DNA from: Manihot esculenta
Lineage: Eukaryota; Streptophyta; Magnoliopsida; Malpighiales; Euphorbiaceae
Reading direction: 5' to 3'
Assembly (NCBI RefSeq): GCF_001659605.2
Contig: NC_035162.2
Location: 6,963,248-7,027,247 of the forward strand
DNA: 64,000 nucleotides
Position 1 is the stretch's first letter. The number at the start of each line of letters is the position of its first letter. The notes beneath the pieces are model-generated. The model did not search any database. It had not been told where the DNA came from and saw nothing but the letters and a program-made list of their open reading frames with translations. Positions 16,904-30,100 of the stretch are shown one piece after another. The position numbers were made by a program, and so were the translations under genes.

Positions 16904-19333
16904 CTACTTGTTCATTGTTGATGATAAGCAGAAGTTCCAAAAAATAGAACCCGTGGACATGAAAGCTACGCGAGCTTGAAGTGGGACCACCCTGCAGAAA
17001 TGCCAAAATACAGGGCCTAAGCATATATTAAATATAATCATGTACTTCTACTAATAATTAAGAATGAACTGATGAAAGTTTAGGCTACAGAGCATATCCC
17101 AAGTACAAGGTAGTTAAGTGAACCTACAAGGATGTAATGTTGCTACTTGTGCACTCAATTATCTTTACCAAACCAGACTACGAACAAAGGTCTTGTAAGT
17201 AACTGGGATTTACATAATCAGTGAACGTTCCAGAGTTCAATTCTGAAACTGACAGAATATGTTATCTTATCACACATGGTGTATATTCTAAAGTTTTCCA
17301 AAAAACCAACATTGCATCATAATCCTTGATCATTTAATTGATAAGCTTCAAATAAGGTTTATGAAGCCTGGGGCACAATATTAAGCAACCAACTACGCAA
17401 GTCAAAATTAGTTAGTTTTCACAGCTTGTACTGAAAATATTGTTTCAAAAGAATACCTTGGGATCTCGCAGAAGCCAAAATGTTAGATCACAATGTTTAT
17501 TGAGGCGTAAGTAAGAGGAATAAAAATGATGATAACTGCAATGTTTCATATCTAATTGCATATCATTCTGATTCATCATAAGAAAGAAGACCAAATTACC
17601 CAGTAATCATCCTCATTGTCTAACTTAATACTGAATATACTGTCTTAACCATAATATTTAACCGGGAGATTTCAAATCTACTGAATGTCAAATATGTCAA
17701 GGTTCTTTCACATGCTCAAGGTTTTAAGCCCTAAAACAGAAAATTCATAATCATAATTTGAGTAATAGCTTTCTCACTTGCATAAAAGCAAAGTATTGAA
17801 TCTTGTGTACAGTGCAAAAATTCACGGGTAAGAAATGTAATGTTTTTGCATGAAAAACCATATCTATGTTTTCCTGCATCTGATGCAAAGAGGAAATTAG
17901 GAGATGAAGTATATGCTGTGGTCAGTGGAAAACTACGTCAATAATTTGGGAACTTCCAAGCAAATTACAGGAATTTTTTTTTGTGCTCTTAAGCAACAAT
18001 AGTATACAGATGCATGGATTTAGATAACCTGGCACGTGATATAAAATCACCTTCTAAGGTGTCATAACCTTTTTGTTTCATATTGAGATTTAAATTAAAT
18101 GATTATCTGCATGATTTTCTAAATTCACGTGCTTCTGAGGTAGAGTAAGACACGTTTTTTCACAGCCCCACATTTCCTAGTGATTCAAGAAGGCACTAAA
18201 CATGAGGTGTGAGGGATTCATTGCGTGTTTTAGAAAGTAAAGAGATAGGAAGTTGAGCAGAAGTACCAAAAGTTCAATGCACTGACAGGGATCCAGAACC
18301 TAAATCCTGCATTGGTACCAGATGAACATTAAAACAAATAAAAACACAAGCCAACAAAAGTTTGACTGAAGGACTTCTTTACCATAAAGCAATGTGGGAA
18401 GAGCATCCTTTTGGTACTTCCCTGGAAGCTGTGAAAGCTTCCCTTGCCATAAATTGTTCCATGCAAAGACAACAGCAATAACAGATGGACCAAGTACTAT
18501 TTGATTCAACAAAACCTGAAAGAAAATGAAATGTATAATTTTTCCCCAAAGAAGCTACTCCTTTACCTCTCAAGCTATTGTAGTTATAATAATTTGAATA
18601 TGAAATATCCAAAAGTGGTGGTACCTTTAACATCAGATTCTTGGCTGTCTGCTTAGGCAAACAATAATCAAGATATTGATACCATGCATAGGAACCAGGT
18701 CCATAAAGAAGAAACCCATAAGAAGTCATCCGCAAGGCACGGAGCCAATCATGTTCCTTAAAGATGGCCCATACAGGATGCTAAGAGAAACAATTTGGTC
18801 AAAATCCAGACATGGAGACGGTACACATTATGTAGGTAGATCAACAACATTGAAAAATGAGAAAATTGCCATTTCCAGAATGCATCAAGAATTTCAGGGG
18901 CAAGGTTTAATGGACTATCAACCAATTACATGAATTTATTTTCATATCCTTGTTCAAAAACTTCAAAAATATGAACTGTATGCCACTAGATACTTTAAGA
19001 AAAAAAGTACCAATTTAAATATTGAAAATTAAAAAAACAAGACTGAACTAATTAAACACTGACCTCTTCATCGGTGCAATCATGAGAAGGGAGGATACTG
19101 CGTTGTTTTGAGCGTTCGCTGTTTCCCCATCGGTCTCTCACTTGGGCGATTCCGTCTCCGGCAAGAGCGAGTGAACCAGCCGTAACGGCTTGCTTGAGAG
19201 GGAAGTGGTAACCGCCTCCGACCCCCGTATTAGAGGATTTGGATACATTACTTCGACAATTATACGGCTTTTGACGTTTCAGTTCCCAGTTCCACCCCCA
19301 AAAGCCGCCATTGCCACCCCCCAAAGCTTCCAT
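16904..19333 (-). CDS. Mpv17/PMP22 family membrane protein
   Basis: Small integral membrane protein of the Mpv17/PMP22/Sym1 family, whose members sit in peroxisomal, mitochondrial or plastid membranes and affect membrane permeability. Exons on the minus strand: 19064-19333, 18625-18780, 18383-18515, 18267-18306, 16904-16991; 687 nt, 228 aa. The family signature is clear: YGFLLYGPGSYAWYQYLD (about 110-127), the WNNLWQGK stretch after a hydrophobic segment (about 149-168), FRFWIPVSALNF (188-199) and VPLQARVAF with a final IFWNF segment. The first 90 residues are Gly-rich and less conserved, perhaps a targeting region. The first ATG (19333) is used because no ATG lies upstream in frame in this exon. 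It resembles the Arabidopsis gene I recall as At2g42770. The organelle is not settled by the sequence. Confidence 0.9.
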
Positions 19334-21930
19334 TATCCAGGTCACTCAGGAAAGTTACAATCGCGAATTGCTCCTCCGCCCAGCGCCTGCACAGTCCATC
19401 CAAATAAAATCGGGTATATTTCACAAAATATAACTATTTTATGTTTGTATTGTGCACGTGATTTTTTTATTTAAAACATATTAATGTTTTTTTTTTCTTA
19501 AACTGAAAATTAGAGATAAAAAAAGTAAAATTTGAAATTTTTAATATTTATTTAAATAATTTATAATTAAATTAAATCATATATTAATAAACTTTTATAA
19601 TTTAATTTTAACATATGTTTACCTAATAATAATATATTTTTTATTTTAACAATTACCAAAAATTTTTGTTTAAAAAAACAATTACCAAAACTTTATTCTT
19701 CATTAAATATTTAAAATTTTATTAAAAATATAAATAAAATGACTAAATAAGTATTGAAATTAAATAGAAATATAAAATATTAATTTATAATTATAAAACA
19801 TTAATTTATAAAACATTAATTTATTTTATTATCATGATTTTATAATTTTTCATGAAATTGATGTGTTTTACTCCCTTTATAAGAAAAGTAAATTTCTCTG
19901 CCTAACTTAAATAATTTCAAATTACTTTTTTTACTTCTAATTTTACTCTTTTTATTTTTTTATAGTTAAGTATTTAGATAAAGATCAATAGAATATTGGA
20001 GATCATATTATTGATAAATAATAATGAATAAAAAATTTCATAAGATAATTTTACATATGTTATATATACATTTAAATAAAGAAAAAAAATTAAATTAAAC
20101 ATAAATATTTTTTATATTTCATAGCAATTTTTATTATTATTATAAAAAATTATATATTAATTATTATGTGAGTTTTGACTAATATATATATTTTTTATAT
20201 TAAAGTAAATATTATATTTTAAATATCATACATATATTTGAAGTAGAATATTTATATTATTTTTATAGTCACTTTAATATACTAATTAAATATATTTTAA
20301 TTATATTTTTAAAAAATTAATTTTTTTAAAAGTGTATTTCTAAGAAATTAACTTTTTTGTAAATAGAATAATTTAAACAAAATGATGCTTAAATTGAAAA
20401 ATGTAAATGTATGCTATTGAAATATGTATGGACTATTAACAATTATAAATACATTGAATAATTAGAAAAAACTTTACTCTCTCAATCCTGTAAAAAATAA
20501 ATATATTTATTTTTTTTTAATTATAAATCAATTTTTTAGTTTGTAAATGTTTTATTAAATTCTTAATATATTCATAATTGGCATATATTTCTAAAAACTA
20601 ATCATTCTTAATTTCAATAATCAAGAGTAATGGTATGACAACAAATATAATAATAAATTAAAGAATAAATAAATATTTAGCCGCTGAATTTTGTTTAAAA
20701 AAATTTCATAATATTCTAAATTTTATAAATATCATATAATACATTTAAATTATTAAAAAATTAATTAAAATGACTTTTACAATTTTAGTAAAGTAATATA
20801 ATGAGATATTTTCTATGGTATTTTTTTTTTTCAAAAAGAAAATAATGGTGGTATGAAACTTTTTTTTTTTATGGTATTTAAAATGAACTGTAAATTTTTT
20901 TAAGATCTAATAACTCTAGTTTCTTTTTAGTGAGAGATTTCTATTTTTTGGTTTTTTAAGGCTGAGCCTCCTTTGTTGAGTTTGTCCGTTCTCCTTGTCT
21001 TTCTCGACTCTTTGTGTGGATTTTTTTCTTTCCACCTCCGGATTAGGATTATTTTTCTTTTAATTTCTTTTCAATTTTTTATATTTTAATTTTCTTTTAA
21101 GGTTTGATTTTATTTTGTGCATGCGGTTTTTTGAGAAGCAATTTTTGATCCTATATGTGGTTCTCTGGTGGTCTTCTTAGAGAGTTCAAATTAGTTTTAT
21201 AAGGGAGCCGTGATTTTTTAGATTGTTTATGAAAAAGCGAGATCCAACAAGATATTCTGGCACTTAGATAACGGTTAGATTTAATGGATTGACTATTGAT
21301 CTATGATTGATTTCACTATGTTTTTTTATATTAAAAGGAATTTGTGAAATAGAAAAGACGATAAGGGTCTGCTGATAATATCTCGGTGGAGACTTTTCGA
21401 TACTCAAGTTAAATTAAATATTATCTGAGATTTATTAATATAAATAAAAGATAAAATAATAAGACATCTTCAAAAAATCTCTAAAGGATTTCTATTTGAA
21501 AGGGTTTTTTGTGAGTATATACGGGAGATATTAACTTTTTTGAACCTTAGTTCTTGAAATAGAGAGAGAGCCGAAAGAGGGTGTGTGGGAATCTTTGATG
21601 AGAGCCTTAGGGAGGAGAGAGTAATTCATTTTCTTAGGAAAGATGAGTCTGGGATATTTGTATTCTAATTTCCTTCTCAGATTAAATGGTAGCGTGATAC
21701 AGTATGTTAGGCGGCTAGCAGATGAGTAATCAAACAAACAGAGCCGTTGAACCCGTACCCTTTAGCAGGCGTATTAGGTGGTTGGACAATCTTTTTGCAC
21801 GTACATTTAATACTTCAGAGAGGGTTAGAGGGACCGACTATTGCATGGAAATCGATTCTCTTACACTGATTTTATCAGGTTGTGCCAAGTTCTGTACGAC
21901 CTTCTTTGGAATCGATAGTCTTTATATTTA
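19334..21930. other. AT-rich intergenic DNA with a less AT-rich block of unknown origin
   Basis: Positions 19440 to about 20900 are extremely AT-rich with no coding exon. From about 20930 to 21930 composition shifts toward balanced GC and short non-family frames appear; similar sequence resumes at 22682 after the foldback element. The block may be a decayed repeat that received that element, but I cannot identify it. Confidence 0.4.
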
Positions 21931-22673
21931 GGGAGATTTATAATTTAGTCCCTGAGTATTGCTATTATTAACAAGTCAGTCCTTACATTTTTTAAAATCT
22001 ATTAAAACGTCCTTATCTTTTTTTTCGTCAACGAAATAGTCCTTCCATTTATTTATGCCATTAAAAATATAACAAAATACCAAATTACTCTCCCTCTTCT
22101 CCTCCTCCTTCTCCTTTTCCTTATTGGATTCTTCCTCTTCTTCTTTTTTGGTTTTTCCCTTTTTTTTTTTTCTTCTTTAAGGAGGAGGAGAAAAGGTGAT
22201 TCTTCTTCTTCTTCTTCATTATCATCTTCAGCTCCTTCTTCTTCTTTCTCTTTTTCTTTTTTTTTTTCTTCTTTTTTCTTCATCATCTTCTTCTTTTTTT
22301 TTAAGGGGAGGAGGGACTATTTCGTTGACGGAGAAAAACGATAAGAACGTTTTAATAAATATGAGAAAAAATAAGGACGTTTAATTAAATCTAAAAAAAA
22401 ATAAGAATATTTTAATAGATTTCTGAAAATATAGAGACTGACTTGTTAATAATAACAATATTCAAGGACTAAATAAAGGGTTTTATTTGAGGACACAATT
22501 GAGTTTTAAAAATTTTCTCTTTCGTCTTTCATCTATTTTTAATAAAAAAGAGAACGGAATGATTATTTTGTTAATGAAGATAAAAAATAAAGACGTTTTA
22601 ATATATATTTGAAAATGTAGGGACTGACTTATTAATAATAGCAATATTTAGAAATTAAATAATAAATCTCTCC
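21931..22673. mobile_element. Foldback / long-TIR non-autonomous DNA transposon
   Basis: The left arm (21931 to about 22075) begins GGGAGATTTATAATTTAGTC and is repeated in inverted form twice on the right: an inner copy (about 22305-22480) and an outer copy (about 22550-22673, ending ATAAATCTCTCC). Shared internal words include TATTAACAAGTCAGTCC, TATTAAAACGT and CGTCAACGAAATAGTCC. The octamer TATATTTA lies on both sides (21923-21930 and 22674-22681), suiting an 8-bp target duplication. The centre (about 22080-22310) is a CTT/CCT-rich low-complexity tract. No transposase frame exists. The 8-bp duplication points to hAT, while the long arms look more like Mutator-type elements, so the superfamily stays open. 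The AT-rich duplication could in part be chance. Confidence 0.65.
22090..22310. repeat. CTT-rich low-complexity core of the foldback element
   Basis: Pyrimidine-rich CTT/CCT runs on the plus strand are broken by purine patches such as AAGGAGGAGGAG. Apparent Glu/Lys-rich and Leu-rich reading frames on the two strands are products of this composition and not genes. Confidence 0.8.
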
Positions 22674-22681
22674 TATATTTA

Positions 22682-24679
22682 TTTATAATGTGTGGTACGA
22701 GCGTTGAAGAGTTTATTCTGCTCGTTTTGGATATTGGAGAGGTAAGAAATGCTAATAGTCCGACCTTCAGACTCCTGTAGAATGAGCTTTTTACCGGCTA
22801 ATCAAGTCATATGAAAAAATTAGATCGTTTCTTTCAAAGCATGTTTACACATGTCACGATTCAACCATGCTTATCTTTTGTATGTTTTTAGTCCATATCT
22901 AAGAGTTGGTACTAGGCGAGAAAGCCAGTAATGATGATTCTGAAACCACTTTGTGGCTATAAAGCTGCATTATTATAGCATTTTGGGATGCTCATAAATT
23001 TTTTAGGGTGGAAATAGATTAATTTTATGGTTTGAGTTTTTTTTAATTTAGATTATAAATTTGATCTGAATTTTCTCTGATACATAGTTGTATTATTATC
23101 CGTTAGTAATTTATTTTTAGTTTTTTTTAATAATTTATTTTTTAGTTTTTTTTATTTAATAAAATGGCTTTTTGAATCTTGTTAATGCAATTGCTACATG
23201 TTTAAAAAGAAAAAAAAAATTACAAATGACCATACTGAATTTTTAAAATATGCGTTTCTTTTCAATAATATTGTTTTTTTGTTTTATTATCATTTAATTA
23301 AAATTCGAATTTTGCGTTATTTAATTGGTGAAACAGTCAACTACATCATTCAAATAATTATTCATAATTAAAATTAATTGTGAATCAATGTCACATTGAC
23401 AATAAAACGCTAAAAATATGTCTCATAATATCAAATGTTAAAGGCCAACATCGAATATTGCTTTTAACATTTTTCTTAATTTTATAAATATTTACATCCA
23501 TGAATGCATGCTTATCGTATGTTACAGCAAAAACAAAAATGCTGGTATTAAAAGTAATTAGTATTCGATTCAAATTAAAAAAATTAATTAAATTGAATTA
23601 ATTTAAAATTTTAATTTAATTATTTATTTCGTTTCAACTTAAATTTTAATTTTAAAAATTTTAATTATTTTTATTTAATTCAAATTTAATAAAAAAAATT
23701 AAACTAAATTGAGTAATGATAATAGTATATTATTTTTAATAATATAGAAAAATTAGATTATATTAAAATTAAAATATTTCAATTAAATTTTAAAATAATA
23801 AAAATAAAGTATAAAAAATAAAAAATTTATTAAAAATTTAAACCGATCAAATTGAATTGAATTAAATCGAATCAGTTCGATTTGATTCGATTTTTAATTA
23901 AAATCAATTCGATTTGATTTTTATAAATACTACAATTTTAATTTTTAATTTATTTGATTCGATTTGATTTTAAATTAAATAATACATATTAACTTTTACG
24001 GTGATAAAAAAATCAATTATATTCAAAATTAATATCTCTTTAGAATGCTTTTAAAATACGGACTTTATTTCAAATCAGAAATGTGAAGAGAGTTTACATT
24101 ATTTATAAATTTAATGTATATGAAAATATATTTTAAATAATATTTATTCAAAATCATAGTGGATTCTGAATTTAACTTATAATATTTATTTCACATAAAT
24201 TAAGTTTAACATTAGCATGTCATGTGTATCATAAGATTTATCCCTGTAATGATTAAGTAATCAATTAAATTATACTAATTTTTTCCCTAATCTTTTTATA
24301 ACACATTAAAAAAATAATAAGAATTGTTTTTTAAGAGTTAATTTTTATTTTTATTTTATTTCAATAATAATGACACTATACACTTTATTTATTTTATACA
24401 ATTCTTGAATTAAATAATTATAATTTTGTATGCAATACACTCCAATTGAATTTAAATTTAAAACCTTTTCACTCTAAAAGCCACTTCAATATTTTTTCAT
24501 TTTATAACCATAATATCTTTTAAATAGTTATATTTTTTATATATTAATATTAAATAATTTCAAAATTAGTAATAATATATAGAAAATAAAAAATAATTTT
24601 ATTTAAAAATTATTAAAGTGATAAAAATTTTGTTGATAATTATTGTGGGATAAAAGTAATATAAAGAGAAGGAGAGAAA
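22682..24679. other. AT-rich intergenic DNA
   Basis: About 300 bases after the foldback element (22682-22980) have mixed composition and seem to continue the block seen left of it. The rest is AT-rich, with a dispersed repeat copy at about 23565-23990. No gene is visible. Confidence 0.4.
23565..23990. repeat. Dispersed AT-rich repeat, copy 1 of 3
   Basis: Alternating TTAATTTAAAATTTTAATT-like words surround a landmark tract with ATTATTTTTAATAATATAG, then AAAAAATTTATTAAAAAT and a CGATCAAATTGAATTGAAT/TTCGATTTGATTCGAT segment. The same order of words recurs at about 45940-46370, and inverted at about 35660-35990. This looks like a non-coding MITE-like family of roughly 350-430 bp. Confidence 0.6.
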
Positions 24680-27100
24680 TTAAATATTTAACAAATAACG
24701 AAAAGTTCGATTGATGAGGAACGTACCAGAAGTCGCGTGGAGGAATCGTGTGTTTCGTAAGAGGTCAAAGTAGGCATCGGACATGGTATTGGTATTTTCC
24801 TTGGGCAATAGCTTCTCCCAACCAAACGCATCCCTTGCATTAAATAGTTTGATATCCACGCTCTTCAAGAGAAGCACATAACATTAAATTCCACCAAAAT
24901 ACTTAGAAAGAGAACAACTTCTGTAAATTCATTGCCCAGCGTACACAACATAACATACAAAATCGCCGTGTCAGATTTTCCCGCATCTTCCGGCGACGTT
25001 TTCCGGCTCAGGTAAATTTTCCGAGCCGAAACTATTCCTTCTCTCGTTTCTCTCATCTTTCTTCATCTCAGAATTTCTCGATTATCTTCTCTTAATACTT
25101 CAGGAGATGAGCAGAATCACCTCTGTATCCGTCTCTTTCGCTTATATATTATTCCCCACACCTTTTTCTTCTTTCTGCCTCGTCTTTTGTTTTTGAACAC
25201 GCAATAAAAATCATATGATTTTGATTTTTTTTTTTAGACATATTGGTGTTGTTTTCATGTGTGTGCATGCTCTGTTTGTTCTGTTTTTTCTTTTTTCCTT
25301 TGTTTTGAATTTGATTGCTTATGTGTTATTTGTGTTTGAAAGGGACGAATTTTCGTTCAAGTTATTGAACCTGAATGTTTATTTGAAAAAAAAAATCAGC
25401 TGATTGGAAGTTAAAATAAAAAAGATTAATTAATTTTTATTTGCTTTATACGTTTCCCTATATCGGTCTTGCGTAATCAGACAGGAAGTTGCTTGATTTT
25501 GAATTGGATGGAGCCCTCTAAACGATTCATCTGTTCTAAATTTAGCAGGAGCACCATTTTTTGGGTTGGCAACTCTTAATATAATTAATGCCAAATTATG
25601 GTTACATTGTTCAATCTCTACAGGTATGGCTTGCAGTTGTTTTTTCTTGATAACAAAGATTCCCACTAGCCTATGCACAATAGCTATATCCTGTCTTTCT
25701 TTTGAGGTCCGTATTGGTTGAAGTAGGAAGAGAAGGAAAAGGTCTTTGCTGTTTTTCCCACAGGCCAATGCACTCTACATTCCTTTAGCTAATTTATCTC
25801 ATTTTTATTTCCGTTTACACTCCTTGTATAAGTGACTGTAAAATCTTCCAATAACTTGCACAAATTGGTGCAGTCAATGTAATTTAACAAAATGGAATAA
25901 TGGATAGGTGGATTGGGAACATGTCATTTTTATGTGTCTGAAGCCTGGGGAATTATCTGAAGTGGTCCTAACTTTTGATATGAATGAGAGATAGGGAAGT
26001 GAATTTAACAATAGTAGAGGTAAGAGTCTCGGTTGAGGTTGGCTTAAATTTTTTGCTAATAACGGCCTGCATTATACTTGTATTGGGTCTAGACCTTCAA
26101 AAATAGATTAAATTACAAAAATCGCTGGTGCGCATCCACGGTTACTTCATTTTCCTATCCTCTTGAAAGTGGTCATGAATGAAATTGGGACTAAAATAAT
26201 ATTTTCATTGTATACTGCTCAACAATGCTAGTTTTCTTAATTAGAATTGCTGCAAAGTTAAGTGGACAGGGTACAGAAATATTTGTCAGACCACTCTCTG
26301 TCTCTCTGTCTCCAGGGGTGAGTTGAGGGTATGACTTCATTCTTTTCTGAGCTGCATCCAATATAATTTTGGGATTGTGTAATCTAGAAGTATGGAAATC
26401 TACTTTTGAGTAAATATTGTATAGCAGTTTACGGCATTTGCATTGACAAGCATTTTATGTAAGATGTTGGTACTCTAACTTTACATATTCTTGTAAGCAT
26501 GATATCAAGAATGTGTTGGTGTTTTAGCATATATTTTAACTACTTACTGGTTTATTAAAACGCAGAAGTTATTAGAAGAATAAACAAGCCATCTTATTGA
26601 TTCCATTCTTTCTCTTTGGTCACTTGTGCTAATTGTGGATTTTGTTGTTTAATGATACTGGAATAATCGTCTGCCCTCTGTTTATTAGTTTATCTTGTCC
26701 ATGTCCCATCAGGTATAATATTAATTAGCGACCACACTTTATGTTTACAGTCGATTATGCTACTTCCTGAGTTGATTGTACTTTTCTTTAATAGGTTCTT
26801 TGACTTTAAATAGCCTTATATGAATTTCCAAATGTGCTCTTCAATTTGATCTCAGGGCTGTATCTAGTATGTGAACAGGGTTATTCTGAAGTAAAAATTC
26901 ACCATATGCTAAGTTGCATATTTACTAATTTGCATAAAGAATTGATGACTTCTGTTATTTGGTTTAAGGAGCCTATTAGCAGAAGGTACGAAAGAGGGAC
27001 GTCCAGGACAACAGATACAAAAATCAGGTGGCAGAGAGAGCCTCTAATTAGAACCATTCGCAGAGGATTATGCTTTAGTTGTGGCTTGTGATAAACTGTC
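24680..27100. other. Upstream region of the TLC gene, with an unassigned minus-strand frame
   Basis: Positions 24727-24877 on the minus strand hold an ordinary-looking open frame (contains ARDAFGWEKLLPKENTN) ending at a good donor site, CTTCTG|GTACGT. I do not recognise it and find no partner exon to its left. Positions 24960-25150 are GC-richer and promoter- or leader-like, so the TLC gene may begin there with a long 5' UTR intron. Positions 25200-27100 show no coding exon. Confidence 0.35.
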
Positions 27101-30100
27101 ATGGCAATAAAATCTTACCAAGATCAGGCGGAGCTGCTGCTGAAGGAATATTTGCTAGCTGATTCTTTTATTCCGTACACCTCTATAATTGTTGGCATTA
27201 GTGCTTGCAAGATGGTATGTTGTCATGTTTTTTATCCTTTCTCTGCTGTAAAGTAAATGTACTTTTTGTATAAGTTTGCATGTGTTCATACCTCTTTTAA
27301 TTCCTTACGCATATCCTTCCATTCTTGTTCTTCTTCTGTCAGGTCTATGATCTTACCCAGTTGTTCAGTCTTGTTTACTTCAAGAGCTATTCCAACCTTA
27401 CAAAAATGCAACGTGTTGAGTGGAATAACCGGTAATAAATATTTTAAACTAGTCCAACATCCTGTTCCCTTTTCTGCTATGAATTCTTTTCCTTGTCATA
27501 TTGTTTTTTAAAATTATTGTTCTAATTGTTGAATGCAGGGCCATATCTACAGTTCATGCCATTTTCATTACAGTTATATCATTGTACTTAGTGTTCTGCT
27601 CAGATCTCTATTCTGATCATCGTGCTGAGCTTATGATATTTCAAGCTTCTTCACTGTCTACATTTGCATTAGGGGTAAGATGCTCTCTCTATATATTTTC
27701 TCTTCTTCTCGCTTGTTTACTTATCTTTGTTTCTCCGGTAAGATCTGACTAAGGAATTGGGATCTCTATTCTGATTGTCATGATTGACTTTGTGCAAACA
27801 TTTACTATGGATGAGTTTCCTATCATGGATCCTTTACTTTTCAATTGGTATCTATACTTACTATTTAGGTTAAATTTTTACAGGGCTTAGGCAGACAATG
27901 AATCACAAATCAGTGATTTCTTTTTTATAGTACTTCTTCTTAGAGCGACACAAAAAAATTAAGGAAATTATACTTTACTACATTTAATTCTTCTTATTTT
28001 CCTATTCTTTGCTTAGCTTCAGTGCCTATTAAAACAGGACCTTCTAGCTTTTGGGGCCCAAGTTGCAAATGATAAGATACGGAATTGACTAATTGCCTGC
28101 AAGGTTGATTGTACTCTTTTTCATTGTCATATCTAATTGGTTGCATATTTACAGAAAATAGAAAAGATTGCTAGGAGTGTCAATAAGTTTGCTGGTGGGA
28201 TTACTGCGTGGATCTGCCTATTCTCTGTCAAGCCAAATTGTATGCATCGGTGAAAAGTGATGTAAATTAGGATGAAGGTGTTTCAAAACGTAATGAAAGA
28301 CCAACAGAAATGTTGCTTGAGATTGTTGGACTGAAACATGGACCTATGGTTAAATAAGAATGATAAAATGCATTGTTATAGGTTTACACTATTTAGGTTT
28401 ACTTTATTGTTATACTTCTGTTAATTTTTTTTTGGGGGGGGAGGGGGGTTGAGGGTTTGAGATTTTAACCTTGAAAATATCATACTTACATAATGCTGTA
28501 ATTTACAATACCTTTGAAGTAGAATAGGTTGAGATGTATCTTCATATGCATTTGAGGGGATTTAGTGTTGGGAATAATAAAATTTTTAGGGATTCATATA
28601 TTATATACTGAATTAAGATTGGATTGAAAGACTGTTTAATAAAAATTTGATAGTTCTGGGTCTAGAATCGCAGGATCAGGCTATAGACATTTCTGTGCAT
28701 TATTTTGAATTGTCATTTAGGATAATCGAGGATTTTTTTTAGCAATAAAAGAAAAGCAGCTGGAAATTAAGCTATGTTCTTTAAACAGGATGATTTTTGG
28801 GCTAATTTTTTAGAGGAATAGAGAGATGACAGGAAATTGTGATTGTCGTCAGTGTGGGAAGAGCATCCAACACACTGTAGCAGTAGTAATCAGGCAGAAG
28901 GAAAAAAAAAAAAAGTGGAAGGAGAAGAAAAAAAATCCTGAAAAATCTAACAACTCCAATTTATGGAAATTCTTATAATTTTGTTAGTCAAAGTCTAAGA
29001 AAATTGCTATGTCAAGTCCTGATAGATTGAATGACTCTTCTGCTTTTAGAATTAGCAATTCTAATTCATATCTAATAAACTTGGAGTTTTCGAATAGGAA
29101 GATTGCAGTACAATTATTAGAATGTTCAAATACAAAAGACACTTCTAACTGCTAAGGGAAGTCCTGATAGGTTTCTGAATTGGATATCTTTTCTCCAGCT
29201 GTCCAATATTCGTGAATGTGAGGGACCCCATTCTATCCTAGTCCAGTGTTAATTGTGGATTGGACGATTTTATAAGATCTTATTCTGGTCAATTGAGTTT
29301 CTTTGTCCTTTTTCTTTTGGCCCTATTTTATCAAAGAAGTGTGATTTTACTAAAAGAATGAGATGCATGGGGCCAGTGTAGCTCAAACATGTCAAGCTTC
29401 CTTTTTCTTGCTCTCCTTATCTCAGTCTCTCTCTCAGTAATTTTGAATTTTGTCACATGGAGTTTTTTATGGGGTAAGGCAATGTGAAGAGTTTCTTATG
29501 ATTGTTCGAAGAGGGAATGAGGACCAAAATGCTGAAACACACAACATTATTTAAATAAAATATATGTCCTTTCTTGTTCTTGTTTTAGAAGCTGAGTTTT
29601 CTACTGTATGGATTTTGTACTTGGGTCTTGTAATCTTTGTTACTTTAATGTTGCCTTTACTTATTGAAGATCTATTCATCTTTCCTTGATTTAACTTTGA
29701 TAGGTTTCTGTTGGTTACTTCATTGTTGACCTTGGAATGATTATCTGGTTTTATCCCTCTCTTGGTGGGATGGAATATGTAAGTTTTATCTCAGTTGCCT
29801 TTCTTTTCCCTCTCTTTTCTGTTCAAGCTTATTAAGCCCAGTAATTTATCTCCAACCTCTTTGCGAAGTTTATTTTTTGAAAACACAAACTAGGGACATA
29901 TCAGCTATAAAATTTTACAATTTACACAAAATTACAACACTCCCATCCCACCTGCCCATCTCTCCACTCTCCCCCCTCCAAAAGAGAGAGAGAAAACAAC
30001 AAAACAAAAACCTAAAACGCCTGCAGGGGCCTATGGAGTTGGGGAATAAATACTTTTGTCCTCTTAATTTTGTGAACTTGAGTAGATTCATGACGAAACA

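Noticed and set aside
22053..22384. Glu/Lys-rich and Leu-rich open frames on both strands
   Set aside because: They come from the CTT-rich low-complexity core of the foldback element; no family features and no splice context.
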